A stretch of DNA of 64,000 nt from Daejeonella sp. (lineage in GTDB: Bacteria > Bacteroidota > Bacteroidia > Sphingobacteriales > Sphingobacteriaceae). Positions 37,597 through 46,234 of the stretch are shown piece after piece. The position numbers and the translations under genes are program-made. Numbering within the stretch: position 1 is the first letter of the stretch; the number at the start of each line of letters is the position of its first letter. The notes beneath the pieces were generated by a model. That model was not told the origin of the DNA, made no database searches, and saw nothing but the letters and a program-made list of their open reading frames with translations. The DNA is taken from positions 23,306 to 87,305 of the forward strand of contig NZ_JAFEIG010000031.1 of assembly GCF_017495225.1 (NCBI RefSeq), written 5' to 3'.

Positions 37597-38931
37597 ATGA
37601 AGACCAAGATTAGCAAAGAGATTAATAAAGTGCAGCCTAGAGTAAATGTAATTACCCTCGGTTGCTCCAAAAATATTCACGATTCGGAAGTCCTAATGGG
37701 CCAATTACGCGGCAACCAAATGGATGTGGTACATGAAGACCAAAAGCTGCATAAAGACGATATTATTGTTATTAATACCTGCGGATTTATAGATAATGCC
37801 AAGCAAGAATCTATCGATACCATCCTACAATATAGCGAACTAAAAGATCAAGGAAAAGTTGGCAAAGTAATAGTAACTGGTTGTTTATCTGAACGTTATA
37901 AGCCTGAACTAGAAGCTGAAATTAAAAATGTAGACTCCTTTTTCGGAACCAATGACCTCCAAAATCTGTTAAGCTCAATTGGTGCTGATTATAAACATGA
38001 ATTAGTAGGCGAACGTTTATTAACTACTCCTTCGCACTTTTCATATTTTAAAATTGCTGAAGGTTGTAATAGACCTTGCTCCTTCTGCGCAATTCCTTTA
38101 ATGCGTGGAAAGCACGTTTCTAAGCCAATCGACGAACTGGTGAAGGAAGCGAAATTTCTTGCAAAAAATGGCACAAAAGAATTAATACTTATCGCTCAAG
38201 ATCTAACTTATTATGGTTTAGACCTTTATAATAAAAGAAACTTGGCAGATTTAATGCGTAATTTATCCGATGTAGATGGCATCGAATGGATTCGCTTACA
38301 ATATGCCTATCCATCTGGTTTCCCAATGGACATTTTGGATGTGATGAACGAACGCTCAAACATCTGTAATTACCTTGATATGCCACTCCAGCATATCAGC
38401 GATAATATGTTGAGCTCCATGCGCCGCGGAATTACACGCCAAAAAACAATCGATTTAGTAAACTCCATTCGTGATAAAGTTCCAAATATCGCTTTGCGAA
38501 CTACGCTAATTTGTGGATATCCCGGCGAAACGGAAAAAGATTTCCAAGAAATGAAAGAGTGGGTAAGTGAAAGCCGCTTTGACCGCTTAGGTTGCTTTAC
38601 CTACTCGCATGAAGAAAAAACGCATGCCCATCTCCTTAATGATGATGTTCCTGAAGAAGTAAAGCAAGAACGTGTGGAGGAAATCATGAATGTTCAACAG
38701 GAAATTTCATTCGACATCAATCAGGATAAAGTCGGCAAAACTTTTAAAGTCCTATTGGATAAAAAAGAAGATAATTACTTAGTCGGACGTACCGAATTTG
38801 ATTCGCCTGAGGTAGATAATGAGGTTTTAATCGATGCTAGAATAAGTTATGCAAGTCCCGGGACTTTCGTAAATGTAAAAATTGACCGTGCCGAGGATTT
38901 CGATCTCTATGGTCAAATTGTCAAAATATAG
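37597..38931 (+). CDS. rimO: Ribosomal protein S12 methylthiotransferase RimO
   Basis: 444 residues. N-terminal UPF0004 domain with cluster cysteines C23 (TLGCSKN), C62 (NTCGF) and C96 (TGCLSER); radical SAM motif C157-x3-C161-x2-C164 (CNRPCSFC); AQDLTYYGLDLY and MPLQHISDNML typical of RimO rather than MiaB; C-terminal TRAM domain. It adds a methylthio group to an aspartate of ribosomal protein uS12. Same operon as ftsY. Confidence 0.95.
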   Translation: MKTKISKEINKVQPRVNVITLGCSKNIHDSEVLMGQLRGNQMDVVHEDQKLHKDDIIVINTCGFIDNAKQESIDTILQYSELKDQGKVGKVIVTGCLSERYKPELEAEIKNVDSFFGTNDLQNLLSSIGADYKHELVGERLLTTPSHFSYFKIAEGCNRPCSFCAIPLMRGKHVSKPIDELVKEAKFLAKNGTKELILIAQDLTYYGLDLYNKRNLADLMRNLSDVDGIEWIRLQYAYPSGFPMDILDVMNERSNICNYLDMPLQHISDNMLSSMRRGITRQKTIDLVNSIRDKVPNIALRTTLICGYPGETEKDFQEMKEWVSESRFDRLGCFTYSHEEKTHAHLLNDDVPEEVKQERVEEIMNVQQEISFDINQDKVGKTFKVLLDKKEDNYLVGRTEFDSPEVDNEVLIDARISYASPGTFVNVKIDRAEDFDLYGQIVKI

Positions 38932-38941
38932 ATCTGTTCTC

Positions 38942-38968
38942 CGCAATTAATTAAATTGCGTTATTTTC
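38942..38968 (+). terminator. Weak hairpin after rimO
   Basis: CGCAATT (38942-38948) and AATTGCG (38954-38960) form a 7-bp stem with a 5-nt loop, followed by TTATTTT. It might partly terminate before bshC, which starts at 38976. Confidence 0.45.
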
Positions 38969-38975
38969 GTTGAAA

Positions 38976-40568
38976 ATGAAGGCGACTTACATAGATTATA
39001 GTGAAACTCAGAGCTTTTCAGAGGGACTAATTCGCCTCCTAGCGAATGATCCTCAATTAGCGCCTTTCTACTCAGAAAATCCTACAATTGAGGGTTTTAA
39101 GAATCTAATTGCGCATAAAAAAGTAAGCGCCAACAGAGCAATCCTCGTAGATGTCCTGCAAAATCAATATTCAAATATTAAATCGCCTTTACATTCAAGT
39201 GTTGAAGCGAACATCCAATTATTAGAAAAAGACAATACATTCACCGTTTGCACGGGCCATCAACTTAACCTCTTCACAGGTCCGCTTTACTTTATTTTCA
39301 AAATTGTAACTGCAATAAACCTTGCAAAGGAGCTTAAAGCCAATTTTCCGGATAAAAATTTTGTTCCCGTTTATTGGATGGCCACCGAAGACCATGATTT
39401 TGCCGAAATAAATCATACCTATATTGCAGGCAAAAAAATCAGTTGGGATCATGATACATCCGGTGCCACCGGAAGAATCAAAACAGCGGGAATTGAGAAA
39501 ATTTGCAAAGAATATCTACAAGTTTTAGGAATTTCTGAAAATGCAGAAACGCTTAGTAATCTCATCCAAAAGGCCTATACAGAACACTCAAACTTGTCGG
39601 ATGCCACCAGATTTCTTGTTAATGCACTTTTTGAGGAATACGGTCTCATTATTCTAGATGCCGATGATAGACGTTTAAAAAGTCAATTTTCATCGATCAT
39701 CAGCAAAGATATTATTGAGCAAAACAGCTTCAAGAATATTACAGAAGCCAATCAGTCTTTAGCAGAGAAAGGCATTGACGCTCAGGTAAATCCCAGAGAA
39801 ATAAATTTTTTCTACTTGAAAGACGGATTGAGAGAACGTATCGTTTTTGAAAATGATACATATTCAGTCCTAAACACAGACATCAGCTTCAGCGAAGAAC
39901 AATTAAAACAAGAAATTGCTGAACAACCCGAACGTTTTAGTCCCAATGTAGTGATGCGCCCTCTTTATCAGGAAATCATCCTACCTAATTTAGCCTATAT
40001 CGGGGGTGGTGCCGAAATTATTTACTGGCTACAGCTCAAGCAAAATTTTGATCATTACGGCGTACAATTCCCAGTTTTACTATTAAGAAACTCGGCAATG
40101 TTTAGTCCCCTAAACTTAGAAACTAAACTTAACCGCCTCAATATCAACACTAAAGATATTTTCAAAAAACTGGAATTATTAAAAAAGGAATGGGTTTTAA
40201 ATCATAGCACGCATAGCCTAAACCTCCAAGATGAGTGGCATGAGCTAAGTTCCATATTTGAAAAAATCAAATTACGTAGCCATAAAATCGACCCAAGTTT
40301 AAGTCCCAGTACCGAAGCCGTAAAAGCTAGGCTGCACCATGCCATTAAAAATCTGGAAGCTAAACTCATGAAAGCAGAAAAGAAAAACTTTTCAGATGCA
40401 CTTTCACAGATTGAATCGATAAAGACGAAATTATTCCCCAATGGAGGTCTCCAAGAACGAAGAGAAAATTTCGGTCTATTTTATGTTAAACATGGGAAGG
40501 ACTTCATAAAAGCATTAATTGAAAACTTTAAACCTTTAGATCTTAAGTTTACGATTTTAGAGGAGTAG
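38976..40568 (+). CDS. bshC: Bacillithiol biosynthesis cysteine-adding enzyme BshC
   Basis: 530 residues from the ATG at 38976; an in-frame TTG two codons earlier is less likely. BshC adds cysteine to glucosaminyl-malate in the last step of bacillithiol synthesis. Family motifs: TVCTGHQLNLFTGPLYFIFKIVTAI, VPVYWMATEDHDFAEI, VMRPLYQEIILPNLAYIGGGAEIIYWLQLK, and the long C-terminal coiled coil (about aa 380-480). Presence suggests the organism uses bacillithiol as a low-molecular-weight thiol. Followed after 10 bp by an Ldh_2 gene. Confidence 0.93.
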   Translation: MKATYIDYSETQSFSEGLIRLLANDPQLAPFYSENPTIEGFKNLIAHKKVSANRAILVDVLQNQYSNIKSPLHSSVEANIQLLEKDNTFTVCTGHQLNLFTGPLYFIFKIVTAINLAKELKANFPDKNFVPVYWMATEDHDFAEINHTYIAGKKISWDHDTSGATGRIKTAGIEKICKEYLQVLGISENAETLSNLIQKAYTEHSNLSDATRFLVNALFEEYGLIILDADDRRLKSQFSSIISKDIIEQNSFKNITEANQSLAEKGIDAQVNPREINFFYLKDGLRERIVFENDTYSVLNTDISFSEEQLKQEIAEQPERFSPNVVMRPLYQEIILPNLAYIGGGAEIIYWLQLKQNFDHYGVQFPVLLLRNSAMFSPLNLETKLNRLNINTKDIFKKLELLKKEWVLNHSTHSLNLQDEWHELSSIFEKIKLRSHKIDPSLSPSTEAVKARLHHAIKNLEAKLMKAEKKNFSDALSQIESIKTKLFPNGGLQERRENFGLFYVKHGKDFIKALIENFKPLDLKFTILEE

Positions 40569-40578
40569 AACAATAACA

Positions 40579-41664
40579 ATGACTTATAACACCTTTACAG
40601 AGAGCAATTTACGAGAATTTACTAAATCAGTTTTTATAAAAATGGGTTGTTCGGAAGAGCATGCTGCATTAGCTACTGATGTACTCATAAAATCCGATTT
40701 ACGTGGAATCGACTCTCATGGTGTTGCCCGATTAACCGGCTATGTACGTTTATGGGAAAAGGGCCGCATCAATGCCAAACCCGACATTAAAATTGTTCAT
40801 GAAACGCCTAGCACAGCCACAGTTGATGGAGATTCAGGCCTAGGTTTAGTTGTTGCACCCTTTGCTATGAAGGTAGCAATCGAAAAAGCCGAAAAATGCG
40901 GATCTGGATGGGTTTCAGTAAGAAATTCGAATCATTTTGGCATTGCAGGCTATCATACCATGATGGCGGTTGAAAAAGACATGATTGGTTTCGCTATGAC
41001 CAATGCTAGTCCGCTAGTAGCCCCAACCTTCGCTAACGAGCGATTGCTCGGCACCAACCCCATGTGCTATGCTTTCCCCGCAGGAAAATACCCACCAGTA
41101 ATTGTGGATATGGCCACCTCGGCAGCAGCAAATGGCAAGCTAGAAATTGCACAGCGCATGAATAAAGCAGTGCCTGATGGATGGATTCAAGATGCTAATG
41201 GGAATCCTTCAACCGACCCGCATGAATTGAAAAAAGGAGGGGCACTCCTTCCCTTGGGTAGCGACAGAGATCATGGAAGCCATAAAGGTTTCGGATTAAG
41301 CGCAACCGTAGATATCCTTTCAGCAGTACTTTCAGGCGCAAATTACGGTCCGTGGGTGCCCCCATTCGTAGCATTTATGGAACCATCAAGCAATCCTGTT
41401 GGAAAAGGAATTGGCCATTTTTTAGGTGCTATGCGTGTAGATGGATTCAGACCAGTAGATGAATTTAAATCTCACCTAGATAATTGGATTGAACGATTTA
41501 GCAATGCAAAAACTATACATCCAGACCAAAAAGTGATCATCCCCGGACAACCTGAAATTGAAGCCGAAAAAGAAAGAAAACTAAATGGTATTCCTCTCAT
41601 TAATGATGTTTGCAAAGATTTAAATGAAGTTGCTGAGAAATTAGGTGTCGCAAAGCTAATTTAA
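40579..41664 (+). CDS. Malate/L-lactate (Ldh_2) family dehydrogenase
   Basis: 361 residues, cytoplasmic NAD(P)-dependent oxidoreductase of the Ldh_2/MDH2 family. Visible pattern: DLRGIDSHGVARLTGYV, the NSNHFGIAGYH active-site segment, LGTNPMCYAFPAGKYPPVIVDMATS, and HKGFGLSATVDILSAVLSG. Substrates in the family include malate, lactate, ureidoglycolate, 2,3-diketogulonate and sulfolactate; which applies here cannot be told. Co-directional with bshC, 10 bp gap. Confidence 0.88.
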   Translation: MTYNTFTESNLREFTKSVFIKMGCSEEHAALATDVLIKSDLRGIDSHGVARLTGYVRLWEKGRINAKPDIKIVHETPSTATVDGDSGLGLVVAPFAMKVAIEKAEKCGSGWVSVRNSNHFGIAGYHTMMAVEKDMIGFAMTNASPLVAPTFANERLLGTNPMCYAFPAGKYPPVIVDMATSAAANGKLEIAQRMNKAVPDGWIQDANGNPSTDPHELKKGGALLPLGSDRDHGSHKGFGLSATVDILSAVLSGANYGPWVPPFVAFMEPSSNPVGKGIGHFLGAMRVDGFRPVDEFKSHLDNWIERFSNAKTIHPDQKVIIPGQPEIEAEKERKLNGIPLINDVCKDLNEVAEKLGVAKLI

Positions 41665-41695
41665 TTCCAAAACATAGCCTTATTTTTTGCAAATG

Positions 41696-41742
41696 CAAAT
41701 CGATAAATTTTATCGATTGACGATATTTTTTATCGATTTATA
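41696..41742. promoter_or_regulatory. Clustered ATCGAT motifs with dyad symmetry
   Basis: AATCGATAA and TTATCGATT form a 9-bp inverted repeat with a 3-nt spacer (about 41697-41717), followed by another TTATCGATTTA. It lies 30 bp after the dehydrogenase gene and about 125 bp before the DUF3050 gene; it may be a protein-binding site or a weak terminator. Confidence 0.35.
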
Positions 41743-41868
41743 TCAATAAGATTAAAGAAATTGTCATTTTTTTGTCCCATTTGAAATTCATCCCAAATGA
41801 AGAAAAACAATTTCTGATACTTGCATTTAAAATAGAATTGAACAAAAATTCGCAAAAATCTACCTACC

Positions 41869-42660
41869 ATGAATAAGCAAATCGAAAGAATTAATGTGGT
41901 TATAGAACCTTTAAGAAATCAAATAGTTAATCATAAAGTTTATTCGATGATTAATGACCTTGAGGACTTAAAAATATTCATGAACTACCATATTTATGCG
42001 GTTTGGGATTTCATGTCTCTTTTAAAAACCCTTCAAAATAACCTAACCTGTACTTCGGTGCCATGGTTTCCAATAGGCTCTGCAGAAACTAGAAACCTAA
42101 TTAACGAGATTGTAGTAGGTGAAGAATCGGATGTAGATAATTTTGGCGTTCGCAAGAGCCATTTTGAGCTTTACCTCGATGCTATGCATCAATGTGGTGC
42201 TGATACTTCGGCCATTGAGAAGTTTGTAGAAGAATTACAGCGTAGTGGCGATTTCAAAGCTGCCTATTCAGTATCAAATACACCAATTGAAGCACAAAAA
42301 TTCGTCGATTTTACCTTCAAAATCATCAATAGCAAAAAAGCTTATTTACAGTCCGCAATTTTTACTTTTGGCCGCGAAGATCTAATTCCAGGCATGTTTA
42401 TTTCCTTGGTAAACGATATTCATAATAACTTCCCAGATAGCATTTCCACTTTTAAATACTATTTAGAGAGACATATTGAAGTAGATGGCGATCACCACAG
42501 TCACCTTGCATTACAAATGACCGCAAACCTATGCGAAGCGGATGAGCAATTTTGGAAGGAAGCCGAAGAAGCGACAATTGAATCATTACAAAAGAGAATT
42601 GATCTTTGGGATGGTGTTTACAATCAATTATTGGAAAGAAAAAAGGTACAATCAGCATAA
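41869..42660 (+). CDS. DUF3050 protein, heme-oxygenase-like fold
   Basis: 263 residues, all-helical, no signal peptide. Features of DUF3050/HO-like di-iron proteins: an N-terminal MINDLEDLKIFMNYHIYAVWDFMSLLK with candidate metal His, a middle SHFELYLDAM with Glu, and a C-terminal HIEVDGDHHSHLALQM with clustered His/Asp. This layout resembles heme-oxygenase-like diiron oxidases, but the reaction is unknown. Monocistronic, preceded by the ATCGAT cluster. Confidence 0.75.
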   Translation: MNKQIERINVVIEPLRNQIVNHKVYSMINDLEDLKIFMNYHIYAVWDFMSLLKTLQNNLTCTSVPWFPIGSAETRNLINEIVVGEESDVDNFGVRKSHFELYLDAMHQCGADTSAIEKFVEELQRSGDFKAAYSVSNTPIEAQKFVDFTFKIINSKKAYLQSAIFTFGREDLIPGMFISLVNDIHNNFPDSISTFKYYLERHIEVDGDHHSHLALQMTANLCEADEQFWKEAEEATIESLQKRIDLWDGVYNQLLERKKVQSA

Positions 42661-42741
42661 GAAATATTTAATTAGTGCTGTAATATGTGATAAAAAGATC
42701 ATTTGATATATATTAGCGTTATATTCTAATATTAAATACAA

Positions 42742-45462
42742 ATGAACTTATCAAGATTTTTATTTCTCACTGTTTTTATTCTTTTTCAATCTCTATTTGC
42801 TGTTGCTCAAGATACCCTTAGCCTCAATAAATTAATTGAAAAATCTCAAAAAGTTGTTGAGGATTATCCTTTCGAGAAGGTTTACCTTCATTTTGATAAA
42901 CCCTATTATGCTGTTGGAGATACCATTTGGTTCAAGGCTTATGTGGCATTAGGGCAAGATCAACCCTCCGATTTAAGCAAGGTTTTGTATGTAGATCTAA
43001 TTTCAGAGAACGATACTCTTGTACGAGCTATGAAGCTTCCAATTGTGAATACTTCGGCATATGGGAGCATTACCCTCGATCCATTAGCTTATAAATCAGG
43101 AAATTACAGAATACGAGCTTATACCTATTGGATGATAAATTTTAGTGAAGATTTATATTTTTCTAAAAATATCCCTATTGGGGATGCCATAAATCGGAAA
43201 ATCATAACCAACATTACATTAAAAGGAGAAAATCCAACGAATAATCCCAGCATAAATGCGAGCATTAAATTCCAAGACCCTGATGGTAACGCCTATGCTA
43301 ACAAAAAGGTAAATTGGCAGTTAATATCCAAATTTGAAACCATTGCGCGTGGCCGTGAAACGACTGATGCCATGGGTAAATTAGCTTTAAAATTGAGTGC
43401 TAGTCAGAAAGCTGCTTTAGATACAGCTATTCTTGAAACTAGCCTTGAAGCAGATGTGAGTCGCTTAATTACCTCCACTTTCCCATTAAAAAACGCCTTT
43501 GCGGATGCAGATTTACAGTTTTTCCCTGAGGGAGGTGATTTAATTGAAAATCTTAACACTAAAATTGCCTTTAAAGCTATCCAAGAAAAAGGCTTGGGAA
43601 TTGCTGTTAAAGGAGATGTTGTAGATAATACTGGAAAAATAATTAGCAAAATTGAATCTCAACACTTAGGTATGGGGAGCTTCACCTTATTGCCAGAAAG
43701 CGGAAAAACTTACAGCGCCAATCTGAGCTTCGCCAATGGCATAAAAAAGACGATTCCGCTACCCACCGCAAAGAAGTCGGGAATCACTATTTCGGTGCTT
43801 TCTACCACTCCTGCCAATATCATGGTGCAAATAAGTGCCAACCAGGCCTATTTTAATGCCCATCAGGACAAGAATTACTATTTGGTAGCTCGTAGCAAGG
43901 GTGTCATTACTTTTGCAGCACAGGCAGCCTTAAACACCACAACTATTGGTGCAGCTATTCCAAAAAGTAAATTTCCAGATGGAATTATCCAAATTACTGT
44001 CTTTAACACAAAAGGAGAGCCATTAGCCGAGCGACTCGCATTTGTGAAGCATTCTAATGTTTCGAGTTTAAACTTAACATCCGACAAAAAAATATATGGA
44101 ATACGTCAGCCTGTTAAAATGAATGTAGTGGCTAAGACTAGAAATTTGCCCGTTGAAGGCAATTTCTCTATTTCTGTTTACAATGAGAGCAAAGTGCCTA
44201 GTAATGAGGATGATGAAAGCTCCATTTTGAGTTCATTCCTCATTTCCTCCGAGCTACAAGGATTTATTGAAAAACCTAATTATTATTTCCACCAAATAAA
44301 TGAGAAAAAAGCAGCTGATTTAGACCTTTTAATGCTCACTCAAGGTTATCGTAAATTTTCTTATAAGGATATTCTAGCAGGTAAAGAACCTATAATTGAA
44401 TTTTTACCAGAACAGGGAATGGAATTTTCGGGAGTCTTGAGAACTTCAAATGGAATGCCCGTTTCAAATGGTAGTTTGAAATTAGTTGTGCCAGAGAGCC
44501 GTTTTTATGCCGAGACTAAATCTAATGTGCGTGGTGAGTTTAAATTTGAAAATGTAACTATTCCAGATTCGATGGAAGCGAGCATCAGCGCACGAAGTTC
44601 AAATGCAGCCAAAAACATGATGATTATGTTAAATGGTACCGCATTCCCAGCAATTACGAAGAACAAAAATAAATCTGAAGAAAAATTAAATATTGATAGC
44701 CTGCTTTTGCCTTATCTAGATCATAGTAAAAGACAATATCGTATGATAACACAAATGCTTCAAGAGGTAGTTGTAACCTCTACAGTCATTAAAAAGCCGA
44801 GCCATTCAGATCACCCAGCATTAACTGGTTTACCATCCATGCCAGATCATTTAATAAATGCGGATCGCTTTCAAGGATGTACCGTTTTCTTAAGCTGTTT
44901 ACAGTCAACGGCTACGGGCCTTACCTTTGCGGATAATAATTTCTATGTGACCCGAGTTTTTAATTCCGGATTAAGAGTCCCAGTTCAGGTATTCTTAAAT
45001 GGTATGCCCGTAGAAACCACATATTTAAACAATGTGCAAACGGCAGAAGTTGACAATGTTGAAATCTTTTTGAAAGATGATCTCGGTCTGGTGAGCAGAA
45101 CCTATAATACAAATGGAGTTTTAGTTATTAATACAAAGAAAGCAGTTAAGGGGACAGCCATTTCAGCGGAAGATTTGAAAAAATTATTCCCACCAAGCAA
45201 TGTTTTGACTTTTAAACCACAGGGATATCTAAAACAAAGAGAATTTTATATTCCGAAATACTTGACAGCAGAAAGCAAAACCAAAGGCGCCGATTATAGA
45301 ACTACTGTGTATTGGAACCCTAGAGTGTTTACCGATGTAAATGGAACAATGGCAATGGAGTTTTATAACAGCGATAATAAAGGAACTTATAAAGCTGTAG
45401 TAGAAGGAACAGACATCGAAGGAAATTTATCGAGGTTTATTTATCGGTATAAGGTGGAGTAA
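42742..45462 (+). CDS. Large exported MG2-like / TonB-plug protein without a barrel
   Basis: 906 residues with signal peptide ending LFAVAQ. The N-terminal part (PFEKVYLHFDKPYYAVGDTIWFKAYV) matches macroglobulin MG2-type domains of Bacteroidota outer-surface proteins; several beta-sandwich domains follow to about aa 560, including a carboxypeptidase-regulatory-like segment (EFSGVLRTSNGMPVSNGSLKLVVP, about 570). After LQEVVVTSTVIKK comes a TonB-receptor plug-like domain (about 690-800; VFLNGMPVETTYLNNVQTAEVDNVEIF), but no transmembrane barrel follows; the chain ends in an alpha-2-macroglobulin-like beta domain. Function unknown; likely periplasmic or surface scaffold. Nothing shows a link with the peptide operon 550 bp downstream. 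Confidence 0.7.
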   Translation: MNLSRFLFLTVFILFQSLFAVAQDTLSLNKLIEKSQKVVEDYPFEKVYLHFDKPYYAVGDTIWFKAYVALGQDQPSDLSKVLYVDLISENDTLVRAMKLPIVNTSAYGSITLDPLAYKSGNYRIRAYTYWMINFSEDLYFSKNIPIGDAINRKIITNITLKGENPTNNPSINASIKFQDPDGNAYANKKVNWQLISKFETIARGRETTDAMGKLALKLSASQKAALDTAILETSLEADVSRLITSTFPLKNAFADADLQFFPEGGDLIENLNTKIAFKAIQEKGLGIAVKGDVVDNTGKIISKIESQHLGMGSFTLLPESGKTYSANLSFANGIKKTIPLPTAKKSGITISVLSTTPANIMVQISANQAYFNAHQDKNYYLVARSKGVITFAAQAALNTTTIGAAIPKSKFPDGIIQITVFNTKGEPLAERLAFVKHSNVSSLNLTSDKKIYGIRQPVKMNVVAKTRNLPVEGNFSISVYNESKVPSNEDDESSILSSFLISSELQGFIEKPNYYFHQINEKKAADLDLLMLTQGYRKFSYKDILAGKEPIIEFLPEQGMEFSGVLRTSNGMPVSNGSLKLVVPESRFYAETKSNVRGEFKFENVTIPDSMEASISARSSNAAKNMMIMLNGTAFPAITKNKNKSEEKLNIDSLLLPYLDHSKRQYRMITQMLQEVVVTSTVIKKPSHSDHPALTGLPSMPDHLINADRFQGCTVFLSCLQSTATGLTFADNNFYVTRVFNSGLRVPVQVFLNGMPVETTYLNNVQTAEVDNVEIFLKDDLGLVSRTYNTNGVLVINTKKAVKGTAISAEDLKKLFPPSNVLTFKPQGYLKQREFYIPKYLTAESKTKGADYRTTVYWNPRVFTDVNGTMAMEFYNSDNKGTYKAVVEGTDIEGNLSRFIYRYKVE

Positions 45463-46016
45463 TTAACAAGACGTTACACTTACATATACGTCGCGACTTG
45501 AATATTTTTAACAAGGTTTTTCCTATTCATTTTAAATGAATTAAAACCAATTTTATTTAGTGTAAAGCTACAAGCTCCATATTATTATAATTATTAAAAA
45601 ACTACTAGTTAAATTTTATTTAAAGCAAGGTTGCTAAATATTTAATTGTTATAAAGGCATGAACATTTAATGAGATTAAATCTTACACAAGGTTTTAACC
45701 TGTCGAGATTTCCCTAAATTAAAAAGTTGGCCATCTCGCAATCCTTAAATTAGCGACTAAAGTAATTTTAAATCCAAATACTAAATTTGCACATGTCTGG
45801 CAATATATTTTAAAGAAATAAATTTATTTTTAGAGGATATGATAAACTAAAATATAAATTATTTATTTAAATAAAATAAAACTTTCCAAAAAAGTGTTTT
45901 TTTTTCTTTTAAATTAAATATACATTTGTTTAATGTTCGGCCAACAGATTAACAAAACTGTAATCATAAAATGGTTATGTATTAATTAACAAATTTTTAA
46001 ATTTTAATTAAAGAAA
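45463..46016. other. 554-bp AT-rich leader region of the peptide operon
   Basis: No coding frame longer than 18 codons with credible features. It holds a candidate -7 box (TACATTTG, 45921-45928), another TAAATTTG match at 45782-45789, a CGAGAT/ATCTCG stem (45704-45709 with 45733-45738) and an AGGTTTTAACCT palindrome just before it (about 45688-45700). The stem and palindrome could belong to a structured RNA leader. Confidence 0.55.
45921..45928 (+). promoter_or_regulatory. Candidate -7 box of the peptide operon (TACATTTG)
   Basis: Exact TAnnTTTG match, 89 bp before the precursor ATG. The -33 region 20 bp upstream is a T-run (TTT rather than TTG), so support is partial. Confidence 0.4.
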
Positions 46017-46160
46017 ATGGAAAGACTAGAAATTAAAAAAATAGGTTTGATTGAAATGACTGAATCTGAAAAAAATGCAATTTTTGGTGGTAAGCTACCT
46101 TGGTGGGCCTGGGCAATATGGGCAGTTGCTTTGGTAGTAGCTATAATCTTAGAGGGCTAA
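46017..46160 (+). CDS. Double-glycine leader peptide precursor, bacteriocin-like
   Basis: 47 codons. Residues 1-25 form a classic GG-type leader: charged amphipathic helix MERLEIKKIGLIEMTESEKN followed by AIFGG, with hydrophobic residues at the positions expected for C39 peptidase recognition (L/I at -14, M at -12, I and F at -4/-3, GG at -2/-1). The predicted mature peptide, residues 26-47, begins KLPWWAWAIW and ends in a hydrophobic run closed by EG: four Trp, no Cys, Ser or Thr, one Lys at the start and one Glu near the end. It would form a membrane-spanning helix. A C39 peptidase gene lies in the same cluster. Function (antimicrobial, signal, or membrane peptide) is inferred; alternative: a small membrane protein with a chance GG. 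Confidence 0.8.
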   Translation: MERLEIKKIGLIEMTESEKNAIFGGKLPWWAWAIWAVALVVAIILEG

Positions 46161-46177
46161 CTAATTTATCAGGAAAT

Positions 46178-46218
46178 ATCTAACCTGGTCAGATTTCAAA
46201 ATCGAAGGTTAGATTTTT
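46178..46218 (+). terminator. Intrinsic terminator/attenuator after the precursor gene
   Basis: ATCTAACCT (46178-46186) pairs perfectly with AGGTTAGAT (46206-46214), followed by TTTT. It lies between the precursor and the rest of the cluster, 17 bp before the next start, so partial read-through would give much more precursor mRNA than processing-gene mRNA. Confidence 0.75.
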
Positions 46219-46234
46219 ACAAAAACATAACTAC

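Noticed and set aside
45673..45719. Possible extra leader peptides (MRLNLTQGF..., 15 codons; MFGQQINK..., 18 codons) upstream of the GG precursor
   Set aside because: Neither has a GG motif or amphipathic leader pattern; too short to support.
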